A stretch of 64,000 nucleotides of DNA from the NCBI GenBank assembly GCA_006937955.1, contig SSNP01000010.1, positions 7,268,072-7,332,071 of the forward strand. Reading direction: 5' to 3'. Of this stretch, positions 39,409-60,574 are shown piece by piece. Each line of letters begins with the position of its first letter. Within the stretch, counting starts at the first letter, position 1. A program made the translations under genes and the position numbers. Source of the DNA: Pachypanchax playfairii. Lineage: Eukaryota > Chordata > Actinopteri > Cyprinodontiformes > Aplocheilidae. The notes below the pieces were generated by a model, which saw only the letters and a program-made list of their open reading frames with translations, had not been told where the DNA came from and did not search any database.

Positions 39409-41544
39409 CCCTGCAGCCTGATGGGCATTTAGTCGGTTTGGGAAACTTGCAGCTGATTCAGCCCTCTGACCTCCTTCAATTCATGCAGCAGCGCATCGCC
39501 TCTATGGCGCAAACCATTGCACTTAATCTTCAGCTCGGAGACTAAAACCGGATGGCAGCTTTTTTTTTGCGTGTGTGTGTGTGTGTGTGAGAGAGAGTGT
39601 GTGTATGTTTGTGTGTGTGTGTTTGCTCTCTCTCTCTCTCGCTCGCTCTCTGAATTGGGAAGTGAAGTCACTCTGAAGCCGCTTCTCATGAAACCAACAC
39701 CTCCTGCACACAAGGAACAAACACCAAACTGCTTTTATCGAAGATTTTCAGTTTTTTTGTGATGGCGCTGCTTTTTCTGATGAACTGAGTCAAAATGCCC
39801 CAAATCCACGAACACGGGAGGCCCGCGTGCACATAAATACTTCAGAATTAGTTTCAGTGTAAAAGTAAAATATTGCAGATTCGAGTGGAAATAAAGAAAC
39901 GTGAAATCAGTAAAATGATGAAAACGTTATGTTCATGTCATGTGATGCTTCAGACTGATCTTTGTTTCTCCTTCAGTCAGATGATCTGGACTGGACCTCA
40001 GAACTGCTTCTTTGGAATTTGACTGATTTTTCAGTTTTTGTTTGTATTTAAACCGGATCATTTCTAAATTAAATTGACCTCTGACCTCAGTCAGACAAAA
40101 GCTCATAACTCAAGGGATGAGCCAGTGTTGAGGACTGCATGAAGAACCAGGATCTTTAGGTCTAGTTCCAGTTCTTGACAGGTGTTTCCCAAAGAGCTGC
40201 GAACCAGCAGCTGATTGGCTAATGGAGCAGCTCTCATGTGCTTCCTGCTTCTTTCAGACAAAACAAATCTCAACAGGTGAGCAGTTTGATTAAAGAAAGG
40301 AAGGAAGTGGACTAATGAAGGACAAAGACCAGGTGTCTTTAGACACCTGATACCTGATGAGTGAAGAATCACCTGGATTCAGATTGAACCGCTTCACTCA
40401 CAGATCTCACACCAAAGCTTCTCTGTCTCTGTTAATGAGGTCTTACTGAATCCTGATCCAGGTGTTGAATCTGTTCTTCACTGGTTTGAGTGAAACAGCT
40501 GGATTTGAGAAACTGGTTTCAGTGACTGGACTCACATTCTTCCAGGTTTTGGGTCTATTTGAGGATTCTGGAGTCTCACATGGGACATTTAAAACCTGTT
40601 GATCTGACATGGTTGTTTGTTTTTATCCTCTTAACAAACAGCTGTTTGTTAGAACATTTCATTTGATGTAACATTTATTCTCAGTTCAGGTTTGTTGCTG
40701 ATAAAGGTCAAAGGTCATCTGAAGTTTGGGTTGTTTTAGAATGAACACCAGATTCAGGAATGTTTTAGTTTCTCGTTGTTCTAGAAACAAACAAACGGAT
40801 TAAAAAACAATAAATTTATTATTTCAAATAAATCTGAACACACAGAAGCCTGATCCTGATCCATGGATCTGATCTAAGGAGGATCAGATCTTCATGGGTT
40901 TTTGTTTTTCAGAATAAAATAGAGATAACAGCTTTATTAGAACAGAACAGTCACCTTTGGGATCTCAGGTGGAGATAAAAACCCTCATTTAAAAAAAATA
41001 ATATTTAAAAATCCTGTTCACATGTTGACACCAGGTCACGTGACCCGAAATACCGCAATCACACCGTGTCCTTTCCTATCGGGCCTGTGACGTCACTGCA
41101 TTTTCGAAACCTTCACAGGGTTTAGTGACTGTGGCTGGAGGTCCGGTTGGTTCTGGTTGGTTTGGGCCTCCGGTCTAGGATGTGAACGTGTTAATGCTGC
41201 AGAGCAAGAGCTGAATGTTCAGAGAGACTTTAAATGTTTAAAATATTCACACACGCGCGTGCGCACACACGCACAGACACACACACACACACAGCCCGGG
41301 GTTTGTGGGTGTGTGTGTGTGTGTGTGTGTGTGTGCACGTGGGGGGTGGGGTGGGTGTCTTAATCACGACCTACTCTGTGCACGATTTCACCCCGCCGCA
41401 CTTTTCCAGATGTAGTCTGCCTCCCCATGAGTGCATGTGTGTGGGAGTGCGCGCGCACGTGCATGTGTGTTTGTTTACACAGGGCTCCGGCTCGCTCTTA
41501 TCTGCTGCAGCCACTCACGCTGTGATTTCAGACTGTCTTCACTC

Positions 41545-41579
<35 letters not shown>

Positions 41580-42425
41580 ATGGGCCATTGTTTGCTCAAA
41601 TGGTTTCTAAAGATACCGAGATTTTGTCTTTTCTTTTCTTCCACCTCATTAAAAAAAGCTCTGATTTCAAAAGGCCGCGCGGTTCTGGTGGTTCTTCGGT
41701 TCCTCCTGTCAGACAATCAGGAGCTGGAACATGTTAAAGTCATTCACACAAAGAAAAACAGGTTTCAGACCAGGATCCGCAGCCTCGCGTGCTGATTTTA
41801 AACAGGAAACACTTTAATCAAAACGAAAACTTTTAGTTTTATTATTAAACAGGTGGAAATTAAAAAACAAATTTATTGTAATAAACAAAGTGATCTCTTA
41901 ATCCGTTCTGTTTTACTAGCCTACAGTTAAACGTCACAAAAGCATAATATCCATTTAGAGAAGTTGAACTAAAGTGTTACAATAATGATCAGAATAGTTC
42001 TTTGTGTCAGCTGCTTATTGATCCAACAACTGATACATTTCATTTAATATAACAGAATTATTTACTTTTTAACGGATTTCACTAAAATATGAAAGAAACT
42101 GCGACTTTTCACGTTTTGAGACTTTATGATGAAACTTCAACCTTTAACTGAGAGATAAATGACACGCTGTCTCTTTTCACAGGTTCTAAACTGCAGGTTT
42201 GTTTAAAGGAACAAATTCATGGATTTCTGAAAATAAGGAGAAAGAAGTCAGAAACAGGATGAAGGTGTAAATCCGTTCTGTTTCTGTTTATTTCAGTCTG
42301 AGAAGATAAAAACCAACAAAATTCTTTTTTCTTGTAATAGTTTGATATGATGTAAATAATCAGTTCATTTCTGAACCGGAGGGTGTTTTATGAATGAATG
42401 TTCAGATATGTGTGTAGGGGGGTAG
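39409..42425. other. Region between the divergent FLI1-like and ETS-like genes
   Basis: This spacer should hold both promoters. It contains GT/GA simple repeats near 39568-39650, a perfect CRE palindrome at 41088-41095, a (CA)n run facing a (GT)n run at 41262-41335, and another (GT)n at 41545-41577. No exon was recognised apart from possible untranslated exons. Confidence 0.6.
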
Positions 42426-42518
42426 TGACGTCACCGCGGGTCAAACAAACCTCAGCTCTGCAGGTCACGACGCACCGCAGGCACAAGCCCCGCCCACCCG
42501 CCACAGCGCTCTTATAAA
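42426..42518 (+). promoter_or_regulatory. TATA promoter with CRE for the ETS-like gene
   Basis: A perfect TGACGTCA at 42426-42433 is followed by GC-box-like cgcccaccc and a TATA box (tataaa at 42513-42518). Transcription should start about 30 bases downstream in the ccgaccgaccgacc stretch. A non-coding exon is then spliced to the exon with acceptor tgcag at 42821-42825. Confidence 0.65.
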
Positions 42519-42834
42519 ACCGGACCGGAGTCCCCAGACCCGCCGACCGACCGACCAGGCTGACCAGGCAGAGGGTTCTGAATAAAATCCCCATAGTTTG
42601 GATCGGAACCACATGAACTAGGACCCCATCAGAACCAGAGAGCAAAGATTTCAAATTAAAGGTTCGTTCTACCGGATTTGAGTGTTTTAAATGGAACAAC
42701 TAAATTTTTTCATTCATTCATTCAGATTCAGTTTAAAAACAACAACAGAACTTTTCAAACTGAGAAACATCTGGCAGAAAACAGCTGTTTGAATGTTTTG
42801 TGACCATGAAGTCTTTCGTCTGCAGAAAGTGGAG

Positions 42835-44867
42835 ATGGAGATCTGTCACACCGGATACTGCACCGAGGACTTCAGCTCACAGGAAGTACCAGCAGGATTC
42901 GACTTTGGATCTTTTGGTGAGTTCAGAACTTCATGATGTTCATTTGTGTTCTGCTGCTGGGACGACGTGACGGAGGGTGAGACTCTCTGCATGTTTGTCT
43001 GATCTGTTTCCTTTGAGCTCCAGCAGCTGAAGGACAGAGGAAACATTTTCATCATCACATCTGTCAGAGGGTTCTCTCTGAGACCTTGACACCAGACTCA
43101 GGTCTGGTGCGGTTCTGTGGGCCCGGATGATGCTGAAAGGGCTGATGTCGTCAGTGACAGAGAGAAACTGGGTGGTCAGGTTCAAGACACGCTCCATGTT
43201 TCACTCCTCTCTCTGTCTCCACTAATCCTTTCCTCCAGACTTCCTTCTACAACAGATTTAGAGACCCCCCCCCACCCATCTCTCCATCACTCCTCTGTCA
43301 CACTCCCTGCGCTGGCGTTTCCTCCTCGCTCTTCCTCCCCCTCCCAGCCCAGTTTCCTCACACACAGCCAGGTTCATCCACTGAGTTCTTGACAGAACGC
43401 TCCGTCCAGCTTTCCTGTCCAAACTCCTGCTTCAAGCACCAAACCGAAACATTCACACTTCAACTCAACCTGTAGAAGCTTCAGATGTACAAGCAGCTGC
43501 ACATCTGGAGTTCCCAGCTGTGGAGGAGACATGTGACCCCGACTGGTGCTGGTTCAAGGTTTCAGACAAACAAAAACCCCAAAATGAAGACACAGTTCTT
43601 CATGACCTCCTGTGACCCGAGCGTCAGGCTGCTGCACATTGTTTGAAGTCAGTTGGACCGATAAACTTTAAAAAGAAAAAGTTTGTATTTAAAAAATATA
43701 AAAAAGTTACAAATAAGAAATAATAAATTATAAGAAAATAACAAACAGATCATTAAACAGAAAGAAGACGCAGTTTTGTCCAAAGAGGTTTCATTTATTA
43801 TGTCTTTCTGTGGTGTCTTCTGACCCACAGAACTGCTCAGGACCCTGACCCACAGTCAGGGAACTGCTCGGGACCCTGACCCACAGAACTGCTCAGGACC
43901 CTGACCCACAGAACTGCTCAGGACCCTGACCCATAGTCAGGGAACTGCTCGGGACCCTGACCCACAGAACTGCTCGGGACCCTGACCCACAGAACTGCTC
44001 GGGACCCTGACCCACAGTCAGGGAACTGCTCGGGACCCTGACCCATAGTCAGGGAACTGCTCGGGACCCTGACCCACAGAACTGCTCGGGACCCTGACCC
44101 ACAGAACTGCTCGGGACCCTGACCCATAGTCAGGGAACTGCTCGGGACCCTGACCCACAGAACTGCTCGGGACCCTGACCCACAGTCAGGGAACTGCTCT
44201 CAGCCTCGTCTTATTTGACATGTTCTCTGACGTCCAGATTTAAGCAGTTAATAAAATTGGACTAAAAGGACAAAAAGGTTTTTTGGGTTTGGTTCTTGTG
44301 CATGAGTTGGACCTCCTCTCTAACTTGACTGATTCCATCTGTCTGCGTTATGTTGAACCTTCAGACTGCCCTGGTGAAGACCTGTCTTTTCTGTTAGACA
44401 GTAAAGTCCTCGGACAGCAGCAGTATGTGGTGGACAGCAGTTTCCAACAACCACCGAAAGCTTCACATCATTATGACGCCAAAGGTAAAACCTCCAGATG
44501 TCTGTGAGGAGAGTCATGAGATGATGGCGCCTCCACAGTCTGTTGATGTTGTGATGATTTCTCCTTCAGTGAGCGGCAGCGACACCGGACTCTTCAACCT
44601 GGACTCGTGTCAGGAGTTCAACTGGTGGACGTCCTCGTACCAACATGGTGGGTTTCACACTCACACTGCATGTAGAAGAACTTTCAGCAGGTTTGTTTAA
44701 CTGTCTTCTGATGCAGATGGACCGACAGTAGACCAGCCCCAGACCGGATACCAGGAGTCTCTTCAGACGTACCAGAACCTGCAGACCCAGACCAGAGAGT
44801 TCAGTCCAGCTGTGGAAGCCAACCACAGCCGCTTCCTGAGCAAAGGATCGGCCTTGCAGAGTAAGAC

Positions 44868-44903
<36 letters not shown>

Positions 44904-45838
44904 NNNNNNNNNNAAAAACCCCCCCCCCCCCCCCCCCCCACAACACACACACAGTTTAAGCTGATCTGATAACCATTTGCTTTGCAGCTGAGGCAGATCA
45001 GAACTTCTTCGACTCTGATGGATCGAGACAGACTTCCTCCTTCTGGTCTGAATATCTCCCTCCCAGCTTCACGGACCCGCCGCATCCCCCTCCATCTTCC
45101 CGACCCTTAAATCCCAGCCCTCAGTCCGCAGAGCACTACTGCCCCCGTGTGGTCAAACGGAAAAGTGCCCCCCCTCAGAGGCCAGACGGGGAGGGTCCAA
45201 TGACGGGAATGTCAGCCTATCCAGGTCAGAACCATCTGCTGTGTCACTGTAAGAAACTGGTCTGGACCATCCCTTTATCACCACAGAGAAATATAATCTT
45301 TTATTTCTGAATAAATTCTTTTGGTTCTGCACTGTTCAGGTTCTGGTCCCATCCAGCTGTGGCAGTTTCTACTGGAACTCCTTCTGGACTCGGCCTGCCG
45401 TACCTTCATCTCCTGGACAGGAGACGGCTGGGAGTTTAAGATGTCTGACCCAACAGAGGTGAGAAATCCAGTTCAGGTCTGGGTGATGCTCCAAACAAAC
45501 GGAACCAGAAGGTTTTTGTTTCCTTCTTCATGCTGAGCTCGGTTCTTGTTGTGGTTCTGCAGGTGGCCAAACGCTGGGGTCAGTGTAAAAACAAACCCAA
45601 GATGAACTACGAGAAGCTGAGCCGCGGCCTGCGGTACTACTACCACAAGAACATCATCCACAAGACGGCGGGGAAACGCTACGTCTACCGCTTCGTCTGT
45701 GACGTGCAGGGCATGCTGGGAAAGACGGCGCAGGAGGTCCTGAGCAGCCTCAATGTCATGCCCTCGAACCCCGAGTCATGGCAATCCTCTGGGGTCACAT
45801 CAGCTGAGCACTGCAGCGACACGTGGGCGTGTCCATAG
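42835..45838 (+). CDS. ETS1/ETS2-subfamily transcription factor without PNT domain
   Basis: Seven coding exons join in phase: 42835-42916, 44365-44484, 44570-44647, 44717-44860, 44988-45224, 45340-45458 and 45563-45838 (351 residues). The ETS domain is at about 222-305. It begins SGPIQLWQFLLELL and contains WTGDGWEFKMSDP and the recognition helix KLSRGLRYYYHKNIIHKTAGKRYVYRF. These are ETS1/ETS2 hallmarks that distinguish it from the FLI1 class. After the domain, DVQGMLGKTAQEVLSSLNV corresponds to the ETS1 C-terminal inhibitory helices. Upstream, NLDSCQEFNWW in the third exon may correspond to the Ser-rich ETS1 exon. No Pointed domain was found in the coding exons or in the 1.4-kb intron where it would be expected. 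The ATG is the first in its exon. A poly-A signal lies at 46171-46176. Confidence 0.87.
43820..44199. repeat. 25/41-bp minisatellite in the ETS-like intron
   Basis: The units 'gggaccctgacccacagaac' plus 'tgctc' and a longer form with 'cagtcagggaac' repeat about a dozen times between the first and second coding exons. Confidence 0.92.
44866..44939. repeat. Poly-C tract with assembly gap
   Basis: A long C homopolymer is broken by 10 N at 44904-44913 and aaaaa, inside the ETS-like intron 44861-44987. True length and sequence are unknown. Gly-rich antisense frames there are artefacts. Confidence 0.9.
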
Positions 45839-46861
45839 GAAAAGGTCTCAGGAGTCCGGATTCAGTTGGCTGGGAGTGACTGACCCGGTTCTATACACGG
45901 ATTCTTCAGGAAGTGTCACCACAGCTGCTGAAGTCCAGAGGAAATAATCCGAAACACTTACATCTTCCATCCTGTCAGACTCCAAAAGACACGTGACTGA
46001 ACAGAAACCAGAATCCGTTTGCATCCCGGTCCACCAGGGACCCCCTGCAGGGGGTTGTAAATAATGTTTATACTTCATTGGGCTTATTTTTGATAGAAAA
46101 CTACCTCCATACTGAGAATTAAAACTGGAGTTTTTATTTTCCACACAGTGAAGGTTTGATTTATCATGTAAATAAACTGTGAATCAACATCTGGGACAGA
46201 GACTGTTTGGTACTGGTCCAATTCTTCAGGTCTCCTTACTTCATGACAGCAGGTGTCGCTGTTGGGCTCGTGCGTGCGGTGAATCCGTTTGACGCAGTTT
46301 TTGCACCAACACTGATTTTATCCCAGTTTCACTTAAACACATTATTAAAGAATTCATGTTTATAGTTTGTTAAAATATTCATCAGTTTCCTTTGTATTAA
46401 ATTAGGAATCAACCTGTAAACACTCTGAGATGCAGTAATACACCTTATAAACATCATTAAATATGTAAATACAGACTTTATGATGTTTTTACTTTTGTTC
46501 AGATTGGTTTAATGTTTCAGCAAAAAGCTGATTGAGGTGAAACATTAAAAACAAACCGTCATCCTGATGCAGCTTCATTTTGTTTCACTTCAAAGAATCT
46601 AAATTCCCTCCAAAATTCATGTGTCTCAACAGCTCAAATGAGAAATCACAACAAAATAAAATAAAGAGTAAAAAAGATTAAAACACATTCAATCCAAGTT
46701 TACAGATAATAATAGCTAATGAGTTGTAAACAATGTTAAAGAACAGATATCTATACATGAACATGTTCAGATCCAAGAACTAAAACCAGACAAAGTCCTT
46801 CAGAAGGTCTGCGAGATCCAGAAAAGACCCGGACTGCAGTAAAGAGAAGAAGAGATCTGGA
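45839..46861. other. ETS-like 3' UTR and intergenic region
   Basis: The 3' UTR runs to a poly-A signal at 46171-46176, followed by AT-rich spacer. No further exon was seen. Confidence 0.6.
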
Positions 46862-47083
46862 GTTTAAAGGTGCAATATGTAATAATTAGATCTTGTTGTC
46901 AGATCAGAGTCCTGGAGTTCATGTAGTAGCCTCCTACTATTACAACGTTTTTAAATTGACAGAAACTAGCGACCACCCAGCCGGCTGAGATCCATATCAT
47001 GTAACTTTACTTTCAACATCAGTAGGACATTAGACTGTTGGGTGAGTATTCACTGTAAAATTCTACATGTTGCACCTTTAAAC
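46862..47083. mobile_element. Short non-autonomous DNA transposon (MITE)
   Basis: Terminal inverted repeats of about 20 bases match with one difference: gtttaaaggtgcaatatgta at the left, and the reverse complement of tacatgttgcacctttaaac at the right. The element is about 222 bp with no coding capacity. It lies just upstream of the first pyrin exon. Confidence 0.75.
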
Positions 47084-47216
47084 AGGACTGTGATGTTTGT
47101 TGTAATTTCCGAGCAGCAGTGAACGCATCTTTCTGGTTTCGTTTCACGGTTCTTTAATTTGAGCGCGCGGTGGTCCGTAAGGTGTGAAACGCTTCCTGCA
47201 GCTGACAGGTGAAGAA

Positions 47217-47469
47217 ATGTCTCGCAGAAATGTTCGGTTCGTTCTGGCCGACACCCTGGAGAACCTGTCCAAGCAGGACTTTGAGAAGTTCTGCCACCAG
47301 CTTCTGGACCGGCGGGACGAGCCGTGCGTCAGACGCAGCAGGGTGGAGGGGAAGAGCCGCTTGGACATCGTGGACGTCCTGGTGTCCACGTTCACGGAGG
47401 ACGGAGCCATGAGGGTCACCGAGGAGACACTGAGGGACATCAGCTGCAACGACCAGGCGGACACGTTCG
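47217..47469 (+). CDS. ASC-type pyrin (PYD) domain exon, candidate PYD-only protein
   Basis: The 253-base exon encodes 84 residues covering one six-helix pyrin domain: LADTLENLSKQDFEKFCHQL, then RRDEPCVRRSRVEG and DIVDVLVSTFTED. The PYD mediates homotypic filament contacts in inflammasomes. The sequence is of the ASC adaptor type (RVRRSRVE-like). It ends in phase 1 with donor gtgaga. The only good downstream acceptor (48155-48159, cacag) leads after VKELAGI to an in-frame TGA. The simplest product is therefore about 91 residues, PYD only. Further open frame and splice-like signals follow to about 48540 and 49100. They do not join in phase with this exon, so a decayed ASC-like gene is an alternative. 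The ATG at 47217 was chosen because the domain starts at once. Confidence 0.7.
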
Positions 47470-49577
47470 GTGAGATGTCTGGTACCGGTACCGAACTGGT
47501 TATTACTGCCTTCAGTAAACTGATATCACATAGAAATGATTTATAGTGGTTTCAAACATCAGAACATCCACCGGACACCAGAAACATGTTGCTGTTTCAG
47601 CTGACACGCCCCCTGGTGGCGAACCAGGTCACTGTAGACCCGAACCCGGGTCCAGAACATGAACCAGAACCAGGTTCATTCACATTCACACACACAGTGA
47701 AATTAAGTCCCAGCGTGGATTTGAAATAAAATCTTGTTTTAATATTTTAAATTTAATTTCATGATGTTTGAGATTTAAGTTCCATTAAAAAACAAACAAA
47801 CACTAAAAACTGAAGGAAACGTTTTAACAGCAAATCAATCATTTATATAAAATATCATTAAAACTTAAAGATTTAATAAGAGAAATAAGAACAAACAGAA
47901 TCTGAACTCTTTAACTTCAAACTCATAAATAAATAATAAAGAACAAAATGAAGCTGAAGTCTGAAGCTGTTAATGAATCAGTGTAAAAGTAATCTGATTA
48001 CACAGAGCAGGATATTTGATTTAAACATCAACATATTTTATATTTTGATCTCAGGTTTTTCTGGACTGTTCTGAATGTTTAACAGCTGGATCAACAGCTG
48101 GAACGTTTCAGGTTAAATATTCAGCAGCAGCTCTGACTGAATGTTTCTGATGTTTCACAGTTAAAGAACTCGCTGGAATCTGATCCACGTCATCTTTCCA
48201 CGGTGAGTGATGCTGTACAGAGTTTCCTTCATGTGCAAAAAGCTGCAACACAAATATTCTTTTTGTTTTTCAGCTGGGAGATCAGCAACAGGAGCTGCTG
48301 AGGGACAAAAAGGATCCACTTTTATCAGGTCATCAGCTGCTGCTTTTCAGTCACAACGTTTACGTCAAGTCAATTCTTGTTTTTGTGCTGCAGACAGAAA
48401 ATCAGCTGATAAAACCAGATCATCGTTCTGAAGAACCTGGTGTTTTATTAAAACACGTTCCTCCTGATGAACTCAGTGTTGTTTTATATTTGAATCTAGA
48501 AGAAACGATAAAGAAAATCCAGGAAAACCTGCATTTTTAATATGAATGTTTCTTTTGATCATGTTAAAATCTTAATGATGTCAGAGTGCAGAATGAATAA
48601 AAACCCAAACATAGAGTTCTGAATGTTTACAGAACCTTCATGTTTCTTACCACCTGGTTACGATCCACCTCTGCAGAATGAGAACACGTGTCATTTCCTG
48701 TTTGGATTTGGATCAGAAGCGTTTGTCTTTTCAGTAAATGAGTGTTGAAGCAGTCGGTTAGATAAACTGGACAGGAACAACATTATTGTACAAGTTTCAT
48801 GAAAAACTGGTAAATAAAAAGTATCAAACTGAATCTGAAATGTCTTTTATTTTTTAAGAAATGGAAACAAACTGATTCTAAGACGTGCCAGAACCAGAAC
48901 TGGACTCTGGTCTGAAGGATACAGAGGTGGAGGTTTTCCTTTGTAAAGGGATTTGAAAAAGATGGAAACTGGATTAGGACTTTTGCACAGAACAGCAGGC
49001 TGCTTATTTCTCATAAAGTTGTTGTTTGTGTCACATGACCTGCCTTCTTTGTTTCAGTTCCAGGTATAAGATCAGGTGATGTAAGGATGAAGACTTCAGG
49101 TAAATCACACTTTGATCTGACCTTCATCAGCAAACAGGAAGTGACACAACCAGCTGTGTAGGCGGAGCTTCTGCAAGAGGAAGTTCAAGTCTGCAGATTC
49201 AGGAGGTGAAGATGGTGTATTACATGTTTATTACATGTCTGTAAACATGTCTCTGCATGCGGATGAATCCCAAACCACGTGTGACACTGTTCACCAGCTC
49301 GAACATCTAAATAAACATTTTCATTATTTTTACTGAGTTTGTTCAGCTGTTCAGTTTAAACCCGTTTGTACAACAAAACGATCCAAAGAAAATCATCAAA
49401 TATCTGTAGAAGATTTCAACCAACTGAAGTAAGAAGCTGCGTGTCTAACTGGATCCTGAAGGAGAGTCCGGTAAAGTCCAGAGAGTGATATTTCCGACAG
49501 CACTTGAACGTGTTCCTGCAGATCGCGATCAGACCTGGAACTGAACGGAACGAACAGTTGGATCTTATTTCTGAGAA
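47470..49577. other. Region downstream of the first PYD exon
   Basis: AT-rich sequence with splice-like fragments at 48160-48201 and 48274-48430 and a short donor/acceptor pair near 49060-49100. I could not build a coding model. It probably also contains the promoter of the next gene. Confidence 0.45.
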
Positions 49578-58812
<9,235 letters not shown>

Positions 58813-59255
58813 TGTATCCAGGTGAGATCTGACAGATTTCATCAATGATTTGAATTAAATTCACATACCTGATGCGAGTGACGGGTCCAATTCAAAAAGT
58901 CTTGTTTACAAGAAGTTTTTTTACCATTAACACTTGAAGTTGATTACGGGAGGCTTAAAGTCCCGCCCACTTTCCCACGTTCCTCCCCCAACAGGTGACT
59001 GCAGGTGTCTGTCAGATGGAGGAAGGTTTAAACTTCCTGTTTCTCTCTCTTTACCGTGTTCCTGCTCTGCAGCCACATCTTCTTATTTTGAACTCATCAG
59101 GGATTTCTTCAGTTTGAATATTTAAACTTTAAAAATGTCCATCAGCTCTTTTATGTAAACAAGTATCTCGTTGCCATGGCGACGCATCATTTAATGGGTC
59201 CTTAGAGGGTGTGTGTGTGTCATTCTCACTCTGACTCACTCTGATCTCACAAGGA
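58813..59255. other. 3' flank of the PYD-FIIND gene
   Basis: No further exon was seen. The first AATAAA I find downstream is at 59697-59702, inside a transposon relic, so the 3' UTR may be about 0.9 kb. Confidence 0.45.
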
Positions 59256-59702
59256 ACCCATCAGAACTGTTCCAGCAGAACTCCAAGGTCAAAGTGCATC
59301 ACCTCGTTAACAACGTGCACGTTAACGAGCTCGAAGCTTCAGGGAAACGATCTGGACTGATGAGACGACGCTGAAGCTTCTGGTCACATCAGCTCTGTGA
59401 GTTCTGCTGAGTGTCAGCTCGGTCTCAGTCTGAAGTCCAACAACAGGATCAGGATCCAGAACACAGATAAACACCCAGAATGGATCAGAACCAACACTGG
59501 AATGTTCTACTATGATCCTACTATGATCTAAATCCTGTTGAACATCAGGAACAACATCTGGAAACCAGAGACAGCTGGAACAGTTTGATCATGAGGAGCG
59601 GGTCAGAACACCTGTGGACAGGTGAAGACGTCTCACTGAGACTTACAGGAACCACCTGACTGCAGGTGACTGAAGACGTATTTGGACCTTTGTGTAAATA
59701 AA
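59256..59702 (+). mobile_element. Tc1/mariner transposase relic (C-terminal part)
   Basis: The phrases 'ctggactgatgagacgac', 'gacagctggaacagtttg', 'atcatgaggagcgggtc' and 'cacctgtggacaggtg' correspond to the Tc1 transposase C-terminal segment (W-T-D-E-T, then R-Q-L-E-Q-F and H-E-E-W). There are frameshifts and stops, and no intact frame. Confidence 0.65.
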
Positions 59703-60020
59703 ATCCTGAAACATAATTTCAACAGATTAACGTCGTGTTTGACATGAACGTGTTTAAAAGTGTTAAATTTAATTTGAAGCTGCAGAATATTTCAATCTTT
59801 CAGGATCTTGAGTTGATGTTGGAGTGAATTTTATAACTGCATGAAGTTTATCTGATCTTATGTTGAACTCCAAACACGTGATTCTAACACGCGTGTGCTG
59901 CAAACACGTCTTAATCCCTTTTTACATTTTATAGTAAATCTTTATAAATCTTATTTGTGGTTTCAAGTTTTTTTATTGAATCAAATTTCCTAAAATTGTG
60001 ATGATGCGGAACGACGACGG

Positions 60021-60482
60021 AACCAGCAGCGACCCGGAACCAGCAGCGACCCGGAACCAGCAGCGACCCCGGAACCAGAACCAGCAGCGACTCGGAACCA
60101 GCAGCGACCCGGAACCAGAACCAGCAGCGACTCGGAACCAGCAGCGACCCGGAACCAGAACCAGCAGCGACCCGGAACCAGAACCAGCAGCGACCCGGAA
60201 CCAGAACCAGCAGCGACCCGGAACCAGCAGCGACCCGGAACCAGAACCAGCAGCGACTCGGAACCAGCAGCGACCCGGAACCAGCAGCGACCCGGAACCA
60301 GCAGAGCGACCCGGAACCAGAACCAGCAGCGACCCGGAACCAGAACCAGCAGCGACCCGGAACCAGAACCAGCAGCGACCCGGAACCAGCAGAGCAACCC
60401 GGAACCAGCAGAGCGACCCGGAACCAGCAGCGACCCCGGAACCAGCAGCGACCCCAGAACCAGCAGCGACCCGGAACCAGCA
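60021..60482. repeat. 17/23-bp minisatellite
   Basis: Units of the form cagcagcgacccggaac, alternating with longer 'cagaac' insert forms, span about 460 bases between the PYD-FIIND gene and the CARD exon. Open frames in several registers on both strands are artefacts. Confidence 0.95.
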
Positions 60483-60574
60483 GAAACAGCTGGGACACCA
60501 GCGCAGCACTTCTCAGTTTGTAATGAATGAAATTCTTCTTCAGACAATAAACTTAAAATAATTGTTAAAAATAT

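Noticed and set aside
44566..45085. Gly-rich minus-strand frames
   Set aside because: Antisense to the ETS-like exons and created by the poly-C tract and N gap.
59929..60561. Proline/Ser-rich or Trp/Phe-rich repeat proteins on both strands
   Set aside because: Translations of the 17/23-bp minisatellite with no conserved domain.
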